Source of the DNA: Thermoplasmata archaeon
GTDB taxonomy: Archaea; Thermoplasmatota; Thermoplasmata; Lutacidiplasmatales; UBA184
Assembly (NCBI GenBank): GCA_021817245.1
Contig: JAKAVQ010000001.1
Span: 148,265-212,264 of the forward strand
Direction: 5' to 3'
DNA: 64,000 bases
Shown here: one piece after another, positions 15,979-24,980 of the stretch
Position numbering within the stretch: position 1 is the first letter of the stretch
Layout of the letters: the number at the start of each line of letters is the position of its first letter
Notes under the pieces: generated by a model
Databases searched by the model: none
Seen by the model: only the letters and a program-made list of their open reading frames with translations
What the model was told of the DNA's origin: nothing
Position numbers and translations under genes: made by a program

Positions 15979-18900
15979 CTACTGCGTCACGGAGCCGCAG
16001 AACGGGCAGACGAGGTACTCGGGCGGGATCTCCTTGCCGCAGTTGGGGCACGGCTTCAAGCTCCCTCCGGCCGCCGTCGACGGAGCGCTCGCGGGCGGGG
16101 CCGCTGCGGACGCGGCCGGGGCGGCCGATGCGGCCGGCGGCGCGCGCGATCCTCCCGCACCGCCGCGCGGCGGGCGGCCGGTGGCCTCGGGGGCCTCGAC
16201 CGAGCTCGCGGGCGGGGCGGTCATGCCGGCGCGCGGCGTCCCCGTGCCCTGCTGGAGCTTCCACTGACCGAACGAGACGTAGCTCGGCTGGCGCTTCCAC
16301 CAGTCCCAGAAGCTGCCCTCGCTGTAGTTCTCCCCGAGCTCCCGCTTCGCCTCGGCGCGGAACTTCTCGGTGAAGTCCGCGTACCCCTGGCGTTCGGGCT
16401 CCGAATCGCCCTCACCGGGCTTTCCGAGGAGCTGGGCAGCGCACTCCGGGCAGTACTGCGAGTTGGCGGGGATCGTCGACGCGCAGCGGCTGCATCGGAT
16501 GAGGTCGGACTCGAACTCCGCGCCGCACTTCGGGCAGACGGTCGCGGTCTCGGGGATCAGATTGCCGCACTCGCCGCACTCGACGAGCTTACCCGCGGCG
16601 GACCGCCGGGCGAACAGGAGGAAGACCGCGATCCCGACCACGACCGCCGCGACGATCGCGATCCAGATCCAGAGCGGTAGACCGAGGAGGGTCTGGGTCA
16701 GGAAGTTCTTCGAGGTCGTCGTTCCTCCGCCGACGGTGTAGGTGCTCGGCAGAGTGAAGGTCGCCGAAGTGACGCCGTTGTACGTCGCGTTGACCGCGAG
16801 ATAGAACGACTCGCCGGGCGAGAGGTACTGGCTGAGCGGATACGACCAGGCGATCGAGAACGACGTCCCCGGGGAGGCGTGGGCGATCCCGATCTCTTCG
16901 GGGGTTCCCCCCGAGGTCGGTACCGCCCAGACCGCGACCGTCGCCGCCTGGGAACCGTTGTAGGCGAGGGCCCCGTCCGTGTAGTACTGCTGGCTCAGAT
17001 CGACGGAGGTCGGGGCCGTGGTGGACGCGGAGGCGACCCGGATCTCGGAGGGCCGGATCGCGACCGTCGCGGTGGTGTTGTAGTACCCCCCACCGAGCGA
17101 GGAGATGCCGCCGTTCCAGTCGATGGCGAGGTAGAAGGCGTGGCTGAACGAACCGTGGAGTCCCGTGACCGAGTCGTTGACGACCCAGCTCACAGTGAGG
17201 GAATAGTACTCACCGGGCGTCGAGAGGTTGAGCCCGGTCGCGACGAACGACCCGACCGGGGCGCCGAGGCCCGACGAGTTGTACCAGATCGTCCCGCCGA
17301 TCGAGGTGATCGGGGCCGTGCCCGCATCGGTCGCATTCAGCTCGAATCCGAGGAGCTGGCCGATACGGACCGCGGGTGAGACCGTGGCGTTCGCGGTGAC
17401 GACCGGGGGCGCGACCGTGACGAGGCCGTAGAAGCCGGTGAACGACTGCGTCGGACCAAAGTCCGGACCGTCGTAGTTCGCCGTGCCGTTCGCGACCCCG
17501 GTCGGGTACGGGCTCACCGACCAGTTGAACCAGAGGCTCGGGATCGCGGCGATCGGACCGGCGATGCCGAGGTGGTAGCCGCCGATGAAGATCCCGTCCG
17601 GGAGGGTCGGGCCCGTGAGCACTCCGGCGGCGAGGAGGAGCGAGGCCTGACCGAGCGCGTTCGACTCTCCGTAGGCCCGCGCTCCGTGGACCCCGTCCCA
17701 GTACTGTACATAGCCCCAGAGCGCCGGGTCGGCCACCGCGAGGTCGTTGAGCCCGTTCGCGGTCGCGTTTCCGGACTGGCTCGCATTGTAGGCCGAGAAG
17801 GCCGTCACGGGCGCGTTCTCGAGGGGGACCTTGTTGCCGCCCGTGACGTTGAACTGGGCCCAGCGGTAGAGGTAGACCTGGCTCGAGGCGTCCGGCAGGA
17901 AGGCGGAGGAGCTGAACACACCGGGAATGGCCCCGGGCGTGGAGACGTTGGCCAGGTACGCGACGGCGCCGTCCGCGACATTGACCTTGAGCGCGTTCCA
18001 CGGGTACGGCGGGCTCTGAGAGTACGGGCCGGTCGCGGGGAGGTTCCAGGTCGTGCCGATCGAGGTGTCGACCGCGGTCAGCTCCGAGCCGGCCCCGGCC
18101 ACGATCATGCCGTAGATGTGGTCGCTCGTGTTCAGCTGGAAGCTGTACTGCGTGATGCCGACGCTCGAGCCCGACGCGATCGCGGCCGTGACGCTGACGG
18201 TCGCCGGAACGCCGAAGTCACCGGTGTGGTTGAGGTAGCCGAGCATCCCGCCGGCGGAGATCGCGGAAAGGAGCGCGGCCGAGAACGGCGCGTAGACGGT
18301 TCCGACCGTGAGCTTCGGGAACGTCACGCCCCCGAGGGAATAGGCGGTTCCGTTGTACGTCACCGAGACCGTGCCGGTGGAGGTCGTCGTGTTCGCGGTG
18401 TAGTCGATCGCCGCGTAACCACTGAGCGCGTTCGCCGCCGGGTACGACCAGTCGAGCGTGAGGTTCGCCGAGTCGTTCGGGCCGTTCACGTTCGCGGTAA
18501 TGCCGCTGCTGGTGAGCGTCTGCTCGACCCCGCCGAAGTTGTTGACGAGGGCGGCCGGGCGGGCAAAGCCGTTCGTGAGCGTGTTGTCGGCGTAGACGTT
18601 CTCGACCCGACTGCCGAAGAGGTTCAGATGCGCCCCGTTGACGACGTCGAGGGTCGGCGCCCACTCCGTGTCCCCGAGGATCGCCGAGAGCTCGTTAAGG
18701 GAGGGCACGCTCGGGTTCGACGTGATCGTCGAGCCGTTGAACGTCGCGACCGCGGCGCCGCCCTCCACGAAGAGCCATCCGGGGAACGCGAACGTCGAGT
18801 TCCACGCCGTCAGCGTTCCGCTGACCGTGAGGTTCAGCTTCGCGTAGGCGTTGATGACCTGGACATCGGTGGTGAGCGTCGCACCGCGGAACTCCACCGT

Positions 18901-19323
18901 GCCCGCGTCGAGGAAGTGGTAGATGTGGAGGAGACGCTGCATCGCGGTCCCCGAGTCGGCGACGAACTGGACGAAGGAGAGCGTGACGTTCTCGATGAGG
19001 AGGGTGCCGCCCGCATCCACCGTGACGTTCCCGCCCTGGTAGTACGTGCTCTCCCCCGCGACGGGCTGGATCACGTAGGTCTGGCCGGGACCGACCACGA
19101 GGTCGCCGTGCGTGACGGGCGTCGCCGCAGCTCCGAGGTGGGCGTTGGGGACCCGGGTCGCGGAACCACCGGGAACGGCCGACGGCGCGAGCGCGGGAAG
19201 CAGCGTCAGGCTGCCGACCACCACCACTAGGGCGATCAAGAGGATCGGGAGGGCTCGCAGGCGTTCGTTCGGTGTTCGCGCCGTTCCTCCGGTGCGGGAG
19301 GGACCGTCCCTTGAACGGTTCAC
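15979..19323 (-). CDS. Giant surface protein with beta-helix-like ectodomain, one anchor helix and three cytoplasmic zinc ribbons
   Basis: 1114 residues. A signal-like hydrophobic segment (ALPILLIALVVVVGSLTLLP, about 24-45) precedes an ectodomain of about 830 residues rich in Thr/Ser/Gly/Asn with many N-x-S/T sites. It includes parallel-beta-helix-like stretches early on (NVTVDAGGTLLIENVTLSF). A single membrane helix (LPLWIWIAIVAAVVVGIAVFLLF) near residue 893 is followed by two zinc ribbons (CGECG..CPKCG and CSRCA..CPECA). A Trp-rich segment (GSFWDWWKRQPSYVSFGQWKLQ), an Ala/Pro linker and a third ribbon (CPNCG..CPFCG) end the protein. No enzyme motif seen. The outside-to-inside plan suggests a surface receptor or a scaffold coupled to cytoplasmic partners. 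Leaderless promoter. Confidence 0.8.
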   Translation of the reverse strand: MNRSRDGPSRTGGTARTPNERLRALPILLIALVVVVGSLTLLPALAPSAVPGGSATRVPNAHLGAAATPVTHGDLVVGPGQTYVIQPVAGESTYYQGGNVTVDAGGTLLIENVTLSFVQFVADSGTAMQRLLHIYHFLDAGTVEFRGATLTTDVQVINAYAKLNLTVSGTLTAWNSTFAFPGWLFVEGGAAVATFNGSTITSNPSVPSLNELSAILGDTEWAPTLDVVNGAHLNLFGSRVENVYADNTLTNGFARPAALVNNFGGVEQTLTSSGITANVNGPNDSANLTLDWSYPAANALSGYAAIDYTANTTTSTGTVSVTYNGTAYSLGGVTFPKLTVGTVYAPFSAALLSAISAGGMLGYLNHTGDFGVPATVSVTAAIASGSSVGITQYSFQLNTSDHIYGMIVAGAGSELTAVDTSIGTTWNLPATGPYSQSPPYPWNALKVNVADGAVAYLANVSTPGAIPGVFSSSAFLPDASSQVYLYRWAQFNVTGGNKVPLENAPVTAFSAYNASQSGNATANGLNDLAVADPALWGYVQYWDGVHGARAYGESNALGQASLLLAAGVLTGPTLPDGIFIGGYHLGIAGPIAAIPSLWFNWSVSPYPTGVANGTANYDGPDFGPTQSFTGFYGLVTVAPPVVTANATVSPAVRIGQLLGFELNATDAGTAPITSIGGTIWYNSSGLGAPVGSFVATGLNLSTPGEYYSLTVSWVVNDSVTGLHGSFSHAFYLAIDWNGGISSLGGGYYNTTATVAIRPSEIRVASASTTAPTSVDLSQQYYTDGALAYNGSQAATVAVWAVPTSGGTPEEIGIAHASPGTSFSIAWSYPLSQYLSPGESFYLAVNATYNGVTSATFTLPSTYTVGGGTTTSKNFLTQTLLGLPLWIWIAIVAAVVVGIAVFLLFARRSAAGKLVECGECGNLIPETATVCPKCGAEFESDLIRCSRCASTIPANSQYCPECAAQLLGKPGEGDSEPERQGYADFTEKFRAEAKRELGENYSEGSFWDWWKRQPSYVSFGQWKLQQGTGTPRAGMTAPPASSVEAPEATGRPPRGGAGGSRAPPAASAAPAASAAAPPASAPSTAAGGSLKPCPNCGKEIPPEYLVCPFCGSVTQ

Positions 19324-19346
19324 GACCGAATCAAGGTCGGGTTCCC

Positions 19347-19356
19347 GTATTTAAAG
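19347..19356 (-). promoter_or_regulatory. TATA box of the giant surface protein gene
   Basis: Minus-strand CTTTAAATAC, about 27 bp before the ATG at 19323. Strong archaeal match in GC-rich surroundings. Confidence 0.55.
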
Positions 19357-19402
19357 GTGCTTTTGCGATGACGCGGCGCCGACGGCGAAAACACCCCGAG
19401 GA

Positions 19403-20458
19403 CTACGCCGGTCCGCGGGCGGACTCGGGGATCGAAACGACGACCTTGCCGAAGAGGTCGGGCGCGTCGAACCGGGCGAGCGCGTCGGCCGCTCGTTCGA
19501 AGGGGACGACCGAATCGACGACCGGCCGAAGGCGACCCGCGGAGAGGTGCCCCAGGACCTCCGCGAACTCCCCCGCGCTCGCCATCGTGCTGCCCCGGAT
19601 CGAGGCCTGTCGCCAGAACAGGGTCCGCAGGTCGACCTCGACGAGCGGTCCGGCAGTCGCGCCGATCACGACCACCCTTCCGCCCCGGGCGACCGCGCGG
19701 AGCGATCGAGGGAGGGTCGGGGCTCCGACCGAGTCGAAGACGACGTCGACGCCCCGCTTCTCGCTCCACTCCCACAGCGCCCGGTCGAGCGGGTGCTCCT
19801 CGTCGAACCGCAGCACCTCGTCGGCCCCGAGCGCTCGGCTCCGGGCGAACTTGCCCGCGGAGCGCGAAACGACCGCGACCTTCGCGCCGAGGAGCTTCGC
19901 GACCTGCACCGCCGCGGTGGGCACGCCCCCACCGGCGCCCACGATCGCGACCCGGTCGCCCGGTCCGACCTCCCCGATCGTCTTCAGCGCACGCCACGCG
20001 GTCTGGAAGACGAGGGGGACGGCCGCCGCCTCTTCGAAGGAGAGCTGGGGGGGGATCGGATGGACGTTCCGCCGGGGAACGACCGCGAGGGCGGTGGCGG
20101 TCCCCTGCGTGTGCTCGCCCACGATGCGGTAGTTCCGGCAAAGCGCCTCCCGCCCCGCGCGGCACGCGTCGCACGTGCCGTCCCAGAGCCCCGGGTTCAA
20201 GAGGACCCGCGTGCCCAGCGGCGGGTCGGAAACCCCTTCCCCCCACCGGTCCACGACGCCGGCGCCGTCCGAGCCGAGCACATGGGGCCGCTCGACCGGC
20301 ACCCCCGGGATTCCCGCGAGGGTGAACCGGTCCAGGCGGTTGAACGCCGCGGCGCGGAGTCGGAGGCGGACCTCGCCCCGCCCCGGCGCGGGCTCCGGGA
20401 CGTCGACGAACTGCAGTCGCTCGAGCCCCCCGTGCTCGGCGAATCCGAATCCCCGCAC
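19403..20458 (-). CDS. MDR-family NAD(P)-dependent zinc alcohol dehydrogenase / quinone oxidoreductase
   Basis: 351 residues of the medium-chain dehydrogenase/reductase family. The N-terminal GroES-like domain has the structural zinc cluster in GTCDACRAGREALCRNY. The Rossmann domain carries VAIVGAGGGVPTAAVQVAKLLGAKV. The C-terminus has RGSTMASAGEFAEVL and ends VVVSIPES. The catalytic zinc ligands typical of alcohol dehydrogenases are not obvious in HVLGSDGAGVV, so an enoyl/quinone reductase activity is as likely. It sits 6 bp after the cysS stop on the same strand. Substrate unknown. Confidence 0.82.
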   Translation of the reverse strand: MRGFGFAEHGGLERLQFVDVPEPAPGRGEVRLRLRAAAFNRLDRFTLAGIPGVPVERPHVLGSDGAGVVDRWGEGVSDPPLGTRVLLNPGLWDGTCDACRAGREALCRNYRIVGEHTQGTATALAVVPRRNVHPIPPQLSFEEAAAVPLVFQTAWRALKTIGEVGPGDRVAIVGAGGGVPTAAVQVAKLLGAKVAVVSRSAGKFARSRALGADEVLRFDEEHPLDRALWEWSEKRGVDVVFDSVGAPTLPRSLRAVARGGRVVVIGATAGPLVEVDLRTLFWRQASIRGSTMASAGEFAEVLGHLSAGRLRPVVDSVVPFERAADALARFDAPDLFGKVVVSIPESARGPA

Positions 20459-20464
20459 GGCCCG

Positions 20465-21904
20465 CTACGACCTCCGTACAGGGTGCCACCGAGTCGCTCC
20501 CCCACGGTCCTCAAGCTCGATGCCGGCGGCGGAAAGCTCGGCGCGGATGCGGTCCGCCTCGGCGTAGTCCCCCCGTCCCCGGGCCCGGGCGCGTGCCGCG
20601 ATCGTCGCCTCGACGACCGGCGCGAGGGGCTCCGACCCCACCGGCTCCCGAACGAACAGCCCAAGGACCTCCTCGCCCCAGCGGTACGGACTCCGAAGCT
20701 CCTCGAGCGCGGCGTCGGAGAGTTGCTCGAGGCGGTCGAGCCGCGGAGCGAGGGTTCGGCTCCACCCGAAGAGGAGGGCGATCGCCTCTCGCGTGTTGAA
20801 GTCCTCGGCCAGCGTCGCGTCGAGCCGGTCGGCGAGCGCGCCGGCCGCGGCGACGAGCTCCGCCGGGGCCTCGCCGGTCGCCGACCCCTCGGGCCGTTCC
20901 CGGCCGAGGATCTCCGCCAAGCGGTCCGCCGGGAGGCTCAGCGTGGCGTACGCCTCCCGGGCCTCCGCGAGGCTCTTCTCCCGGTCGAAGTCGAGCGGGC
21001 TGCGGTAGTGGGCGTTGAGGTAGTAGAACCGGAGGACCATCGGGCCGTGCTCGCGGAGCGCGTCCGCGAGGGGGACCACGTTCCCGAGAGACTTCGACAT
21101 CTTCTCCCCCCGCATCGTGAGCATGCCGCCGTGCATCCAATAGTTCACGAGCGGCGCCTCGCCGGTCGCGCCCTCGGCGAGCGCGATCTCGCTCTCGTGG
21201 TGCGGGAAGATCAGATCGAGCCCTCCTCCGTGGAGGTCGTAGCGGGGGCCGAAGAGCCGGAGCGTGATCGCGGTGTCCTCGATGTGCCAGCCCGGTCGCC
21301 CGGGTCCCCACGGGCTCTCCCACGCCGGCTCGCCCGGGGTCGCCGCCTTCCAGACCGCGAAGTCCTCCGGGGCCCGCTTCGCCGGGTCGACCTCGATCCG
21401 CGCGCCCGGGCGCAGCGCGTCCGTCCGCTGGCCGGAGAGCGCGCCGTACTTCGCGAACTTCGCGACCGTGTAGTAGACGGAACCGGCGGAGGCGTAGGCG
21501 TAGCCGCGCTCGATCAGACCGCGGATCTGCGCGAGGATCTCGGGGATGTAGTCGGTGGCGTACGGAAAGTAGTTCACCGTACGGATGCCGAGTTCCTCGG
21601 ACGACCGCCGCCAGGCGCGAAAGTTGCGGTCGGACAGCGCGAGCGGGTCCGCCCCGCTCGCGGCCGCCCGCTCGATCACCTTGTCGTCGAGGTTCGTGAC
21701 GTTCTGCACCGAGAGGACCCGGTAGCCCCAACGCCCGAGCGCCCGGGCCACCACGTCGAAGAAGACGAATGTCCGGGCGTGGCCGACGTGAGCTTCGTCC
21801 TGGGGAGTGAGGCCGCAGACGAAGAGCCCGACCCGCGGAGGGGAGATCGGCACGAACGGCCGGACCTCTCGGCTCATCGAGTCGTAGACCGAGAACCGGC
21901 GCAT
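20465..21904 (-). CDS. cysS: Cysteinyl-tRNA synthetase
   Basis: 479 residues, class I aminoacyl-tRNA synthetase charging tRNA-Cys. The HIGH-like HVGH motif (39-42, preceded by the zinc-ligand Cys in VCGLTP), the Zn/substrate segment PGWHIEDTAI, GGGLDLIFPHHESEIA, and the KMSKS motif in RGEKMSKSLGNV (about 265) are all present. The start ATG at 21904 begins the conserved MRRFSVYDSM. It lies immediately after the CGS/CGL gene. Presence of CysRS together with CBS/CGS genes implies free cysteine rather than the SepRS/SepCysS route, although those genes could lie elsewhere. Confidence 0.95.
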   Translation of the reverse strand: MRRFSVYDSMSREVRPFVPISPPRVGLFVCGLTPQDEAHVGHARTFVFFDVVARALGRWGYRVLSVQNVTNLDDKVIERAAASGADPLALSDRNFRAWRRSSEELGIRTVNYFPYATDYIPEILAQIRGLIERGYAYASAGSVYYTVAKFAKYGALSGQRTDALRPGARIEVDPAKRAPEDFAVWKAATPGEPAWESPWGPGRPGWHIEDTAITLRLFGPRYDLHGGGLDLIFPHHESEIALAEGATGEAPLVNYWMHGGMLTMRGEKMSKSLGNVVPLADALREHGPMVLRFYYLNAHYRSPLDFDREKSLAEAREAYATLSLPADRLAEILGRERPEGSATGEAPAELVAAAGALADRLDATLAEDFNTREAIALLFGWSRTLAPRLDRLEQLSDAALEELRSPYRWGEEVLGLFVREPVGSEPLAPVVEATIAARARARGRGDYAEADRIRAELSAAGIELEDRGGATRWHPVRRS

Positions 21905-21906
21905 CG

Positions 21907-23049
21907 CTAGACCCCTCGCAGCGCCGTCCGGACATCGTCGGCGAGGTCCGAGGGGTCCTCGATCCCGCACGAAAGCCGCACCAGCCCGTCCGTGACGCCG
22001 TGCGCCTCGCGTTCCGCCTTCGGAACACTCGCGTGCGTCATCGTCGCCGGGTGGTCGACGAGCGACTCGACCCCCCCGAGGCTCTCGGCGAGGGTGAAGA
22101 TCTCGAGCCCCTTCAGGAACCGCAGGACGGCGCGGCGGCCCCCTGCGAGGTCGACGCTCACGATCCCTCCGTAGCCCTCCATCTGCCGGCGGGCGAGCGC
22201 GTGCTGCGGGTGGCTCGCCAGCCCCGGATAGTGGACCTTCTTCACCTTCGGGTGGCCCTCGAGGACCTCGGCCACGGCCCGTGCGCTCTCCCCGTGCGCG
22301 CGCATGCGGACGCCCAGGGTGTGGAGCCCCCGCAGGACCAGGAAGCAGTCGAACGGGCTCGGTACCGCGCCGACCGCGTTCTGGAGCCAGGCAAACCGCT
22401 CGGCCTCCTTCTCCTCCCGCACGACGAGCGCGCCGCCGATGATGTCGGAGTGGCCCCCGAGGTACTTGGTCGTAGAGTGGAGCACGAGATCGGCGCCGAG
22501 CTCGATCGGTCGCTGGAGCGCCGGCGTCGCGAACGTGTTGTCGACGACCACGAGCGCGCCGGCCCCCTTCCCGAGCCGGGCGACTCGGCGCAGGTCGAGC
22601 ACTTTGAGGAGCGGGTTCGTCGGGCTCTCCAGGTAGACGAGGTCGGCCTTCGACGCGAGCGACGCCCGGAGGCGCCCGAGGTCGGTCATGTCGACGTAGT
22701 CGATCCGGACCCCGAACTGCCGTCGGTGGTGCTCGAAGAGTCGCCAGGTCCCCCCGTAGAGGTCGTCCCCGGCGACGATCCGAGCACCGCTCGGGAACCC
22801 CTCGAGCAGGGTGGCGAGCGCCCCAAGCCCGGAGGAGAACGCAAGGCCAGTGCGCCCGCCCTCGACCGCCGCGAGCGCCGCCTCCAGCACGGCCCGCGTC
22901 GGGTTGCCGCTGCGGCTGTAGACGTAGCCGGAGTGGACGTTCGGAGCGGACTGGCGGAAGGTGCTCGAGAGGTAGATCGGCGGATTGACGGCCCCCGTGG
23001 CGGGGTCGGCGGGTTGGCGTTCATGGATCAGTCGCGTGTTAAAGCGCAT
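21907..23049 (-). CDS. Cystathionine gamma-synthase / gamma-lyase (Cys/Met metabolism PLP enzyme)
   Basis: 380 residues, fold type I PLP enzyme of the Cys/Met metabolism family. FSSGLGALATLL and YGGTWRLFEHH line the cofactor site; the PLP Schiff-base lysine is Lys195 in STTKYLGGHSD. The ending LRLSCGIEDPSDLADDV is characteristic. Paired with the overlapping CBS-like gene, it most simply acts as cystathionine gamma-lyase in reverse transsulfuration (homocysteine to cysteine). Synthase and homocysteine-forming activities cannot be separated by sequence. ATG 23049 chosen as the start of the conserved MRFNTRLIH; it overlaps the CBS 3' end by 11 bp. Confidence 0.92.
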   Translation of the reverse strand: MRFNTRLIHERQPADPATGAVNPPIYLSSTFRQSAPNVHSGYVYSRSGNPTRAVLEAALAAVEGGRTGLAFSSGLGALATLLEGFPSGARIVAGDDLYGGTWRLFEHHRRQFGVRIDYVDMTDLGRLRASLASKADLVYLESPTNPLLKVLDLRRVARLGKGAGALVVVDNTFATPALQRPIELGADLVLHSTTKYLGGHSDIIGGALVVREEKEAERFAWLQNAVGAVPSPFDCFLVLRGLHTLGVRMRAHGESARAVAEVLEGHPKVKKVHYPGLASHPQHALARRQMEGYGGIVSVDLAGGRRAVLRFLKGLEIFTLAESLGGVESLVDHPATMTHASVPKAEREAHGVTDGLVRLSCGIEDPSDLADDVRTALRGV

Positions 23050-24442
23050 GACCGGAGCCCTCCTCGGACAGGAAACCGACCAGGTCGTGGCGGGTGAGCA
23101 CGCCGATCGGCGTGCCGGTGACCGCATCGCGGACCAGGATCGCGCGCTCCTCTTTGAACCGGCGAATCACGTCGGCGACCGGCGCGTCGGCGCTGATCTC
23201 CGTGAACGGAGGGGAGAGGACGGCCGCGACCGAGCGCTCGAGGACCGTCTCGTCTTGGAGACCGCGGCGGAGGATCTCGTCCTCCTGGAGGCTGCCGGCG
23301 TTGGTCGTGCCCGCGAGGACCGGCATCTGGGAGATCGAATGGTGCCGCAGGAGCGAGAGCGCGTCGCGGACGACCGTCGTCGGGTCGACGGCCACCAGCG
23401 CCGGCGTCGGGGCCTTCCGGCCGAGGAGGTCGCGGGCCGTCGCGCCCGCGTCGAGGAACCCCTTCTCTCGCATCCAGTCGTCCGAGTAGAACCTCGACAG
23501 GTACCGGTCCCCGGAATCGGGCAGGATGACCACCACCGTCGAACCCTCGGGCAGCGGCCGGCCCGCGAGCCAGTGCAGGGCGCCGGCGACCGCCGAGCCC
23601 GCGGAACCTCCGACGAACATCCCCTCCTCGTGGGCCAGTCGACGGGCCATGAGGAACGACTCGCGGTCGCCGACCTCGACGAACTCGTCGAGGTACTGGA
23701 AGTGGATCGACTGCGGGATCATGTCCTCTCCGATCCCCTCGACCTGGTAGGGGACGGGCTTCGGCAGCTGTCGGGTACGGAAGTAGGGCCCGAGGACCGA
23801 TCCCGCGGGGTCGACCGCCACGATACGGACGCGGGGCCGGTGCTCCTTGAAGTACCGTCCGATGCCGCTCATCGTGCCGCCCGTGCCGACCGTACCGATC
23901 ACCGCGCCGAGCGGTTCCCCGACGTCCCGGTCGATCTCGGGGCCGGTCGTGCGGTAGTGGGCCTCGGGGTTCGCCTGGTTCGAGTATTGGTCCGGATAGT
24001 ACGAGTCCGGGATCTCTTTCGCCAGCCGACGGGCGACCGAGTAATGGCTCATCGGGTGCTCCGGAGGCACCCCCGCGGGAGTCACGACGACCCGGGCCCC
24101 GAACGCGCGCAGGAGCCGGATCTTCTCTGAGCTCATCTTGTCCGGGATCACGAACACCGCCCGGTACCCCCGGACGGCGGCCACGAGGGCGAGCCCCACT
24201 CCCGTGTTTCCGCTCGTCGCCTCGATGATCGTCGTCCCGGACCGGACGAGACCCTTTTGCTCCGCCGTCTCGAGCATGCTCGCCCCGATCCGGTCCTTCA
24301 CCGAACCCCCGGGATTCAGGTACTCGAGCTTCGCGAGCACTCGGTACGGCACGCCGGCCGCCACGCGGCGCAGCGGCACGAGGGGAGTGTTGCCCACGAG
24401 GTCGAGGATGCTCTCGGCGACCGGACGGCCCGGGCTCATCAT
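23039..24442 (-). CDS. Cystathionine beta-synthase-like PLP enzyme with C-terminal CBS domain pair
   Basis: 467 residues. Fold type II PLP enzyme: the cofactor Lys49 lies in YLNPGGSVKDRIG, EATSGNTGVGLAL is the substrate/anion loop, and GTVGTGGTMSGIGRYFK binds the PLP phosphate. A C-terminal pair of CBS domains (about 345-465, PTTVVRDALSLL ... PIGVLTRHDLVGFL) probably senses adenosyl ligands. Predicted to condense homocysteine (or O-acetylserine) into cystathionine or cysteine. The start at 24442 is favoured over 24517 because a TATA-like ACTTAATG lies 21-28 bp upstream, giving a leaderless mRNA. Overlaps the CGS/CGL gene by 11 bp. Confidence 0.9.
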   Translation of the reverse strand: MMSPGRPVAESILDLVGNTPLVPLRRVAAGVPYRVLAKLEYLNPGGSVKDRIGASMLETAEQKGLVRSGTTIIEATSGNTGVGLALVAAVRGYRAVFVIPDKMSSEKIRLLRAFGARVVVTPAGVPPEHPMSHYSVARRLAKEIPDSYYPDQYSNQANPEAHYRTTGPEIDRDVGEPLGAVIGTVGTGGTMSGIGRYFKEHRPRVRIVAVDPAGSVLGPYFRTRQLPKPVPYQVEGIGEDMIPQSIHFQYLDEFVEVGDRESFLMARRLAHEEGMFVGGSAGSAVAGALHWLAGRPLPEGSTVVVILPDSGDRYLSRFYSDDWMREKGFLDAGATARDLLGRKAPTPALVAVDPTTVVRDALSLLRHHSISQMPVLAGTTNAGSLQEDEILRRGLQDETVLERSVAAVLSPPFTEISADAPVADVIRRFKEERAILVRDAVTGTPIGVLTRHDLVGFLSEEGSGHAL

Positions 24443-24462
24443 GTCGGCGAGGAGCGGGCCCC

Positions 24463-24470
24463 CATTAAGT
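24463..24470 (-). promoter_or_regulatory. TATA box for CBS-CGS-cysS transcript
   Basis: Minus-strand ACTTAATG 21-28 bp before the ATG at 24442. Confidence 0.45.
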
Positions 24471-24529
24471 CTCGCGGCGCCGGCCGCCCGCGGGGGCGGA
24501 GTCCCCCCAGACCCCACGTCGTATGCGTT

Positions 24530-24541
24530 CGGTTCGAACCG
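24530..24541. promoter_or_regulatory. Perfect palindrome CGGTTCGAACCG, candidate BlaI-like operator
   Basis: A 12-bp perfect inverted repeat in the divergent region between the CBS-like gene and the BlaI-like repressor gene. It is upstream of the TATA-like CTCTTAAGG (near 24563-24571) of the repressor. Assignment as operator is inference from position. Confidence 0.4.
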
Positions 24542-24604
24542 GTTCGTTCGTGTCGGACCACCCTCTTAAGGAGTGCGCCCGCTTGATTTCCTGCGGAATC
24601 GTCG

Positions 24605-24964
24605 ATGCTCGGCTCGCTGGAGACGGAGGTCCTGGCCGCGCTCCGGGAGCTGAAGGAGGCTCCCGCTCGGGACGTCCGACGGGTGCTCGAACGACGGGGG
24701 TTCCGCGTCGCCTACACGACGGTCGCGACGATCCTCTCCCGCCTGTACGAGAAGGACCTGGTCCAGCGGCGTCGCGAGACCTGCCGGGGCGGGGAGCGGT
24801 ACGTCTACCGGCCCGCGGCCGTCGAGCAGAAATACCTCGTCAACCTCCTCCGCGGCGTCGTGGCCATGTTCGGTCCGGCGGGGGTCGTCCATCTGAACGA
24901 GGAACTTGCGAAGCTCGACCCGTCGCAGGAGCGCGAGCTCCGGCGACGGCTCGGTCTCGACTGA
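24605..24964 (+). CDS. BlaI/MecI-family winged-helix repressor
   Basis: 119 residues. The winged-helix pattern LGSLETEVLAALRELKEAPARDVRRVL, then YTTVATILSRLYEKDLVQRRRE, is the classic BlaI/MecI/CopY opening. The C-terminal helices, which carry the dimerisation and protease-cut sites in bacteria, follow. In bacteria such repressors are cleaved after a membrane metallopeptidase (BlaR1/MecR1) senses a ligand. Here the next gene, 16 bp downstream, is an M48-type membrane peptidase, so the same logic may apply. A palindrome upstream could be the operator. Confidence 0.85.
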   Translation: MLGSLETEVLAALRELKEAPARDVRRVLERRGFRVAYTTVATILSRLYEKDLVQRRRETCRGGERYVYRPAAVEQKYLVNLLRGVVAMFGPAGVVHLNEELAKLDPSQERELRRRLGLD

Positions 24965-24980
24965 CCTCGTCCGTCGCGTC

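Noticed and set aside
17572..19230. Plus-strand open frame of 552 codons opposite the giant surface protein
   Set aside because: Arg/Val/Glu-rich shadow. The minus strand has the signal peptide, membrane helix and zinc ribbons.
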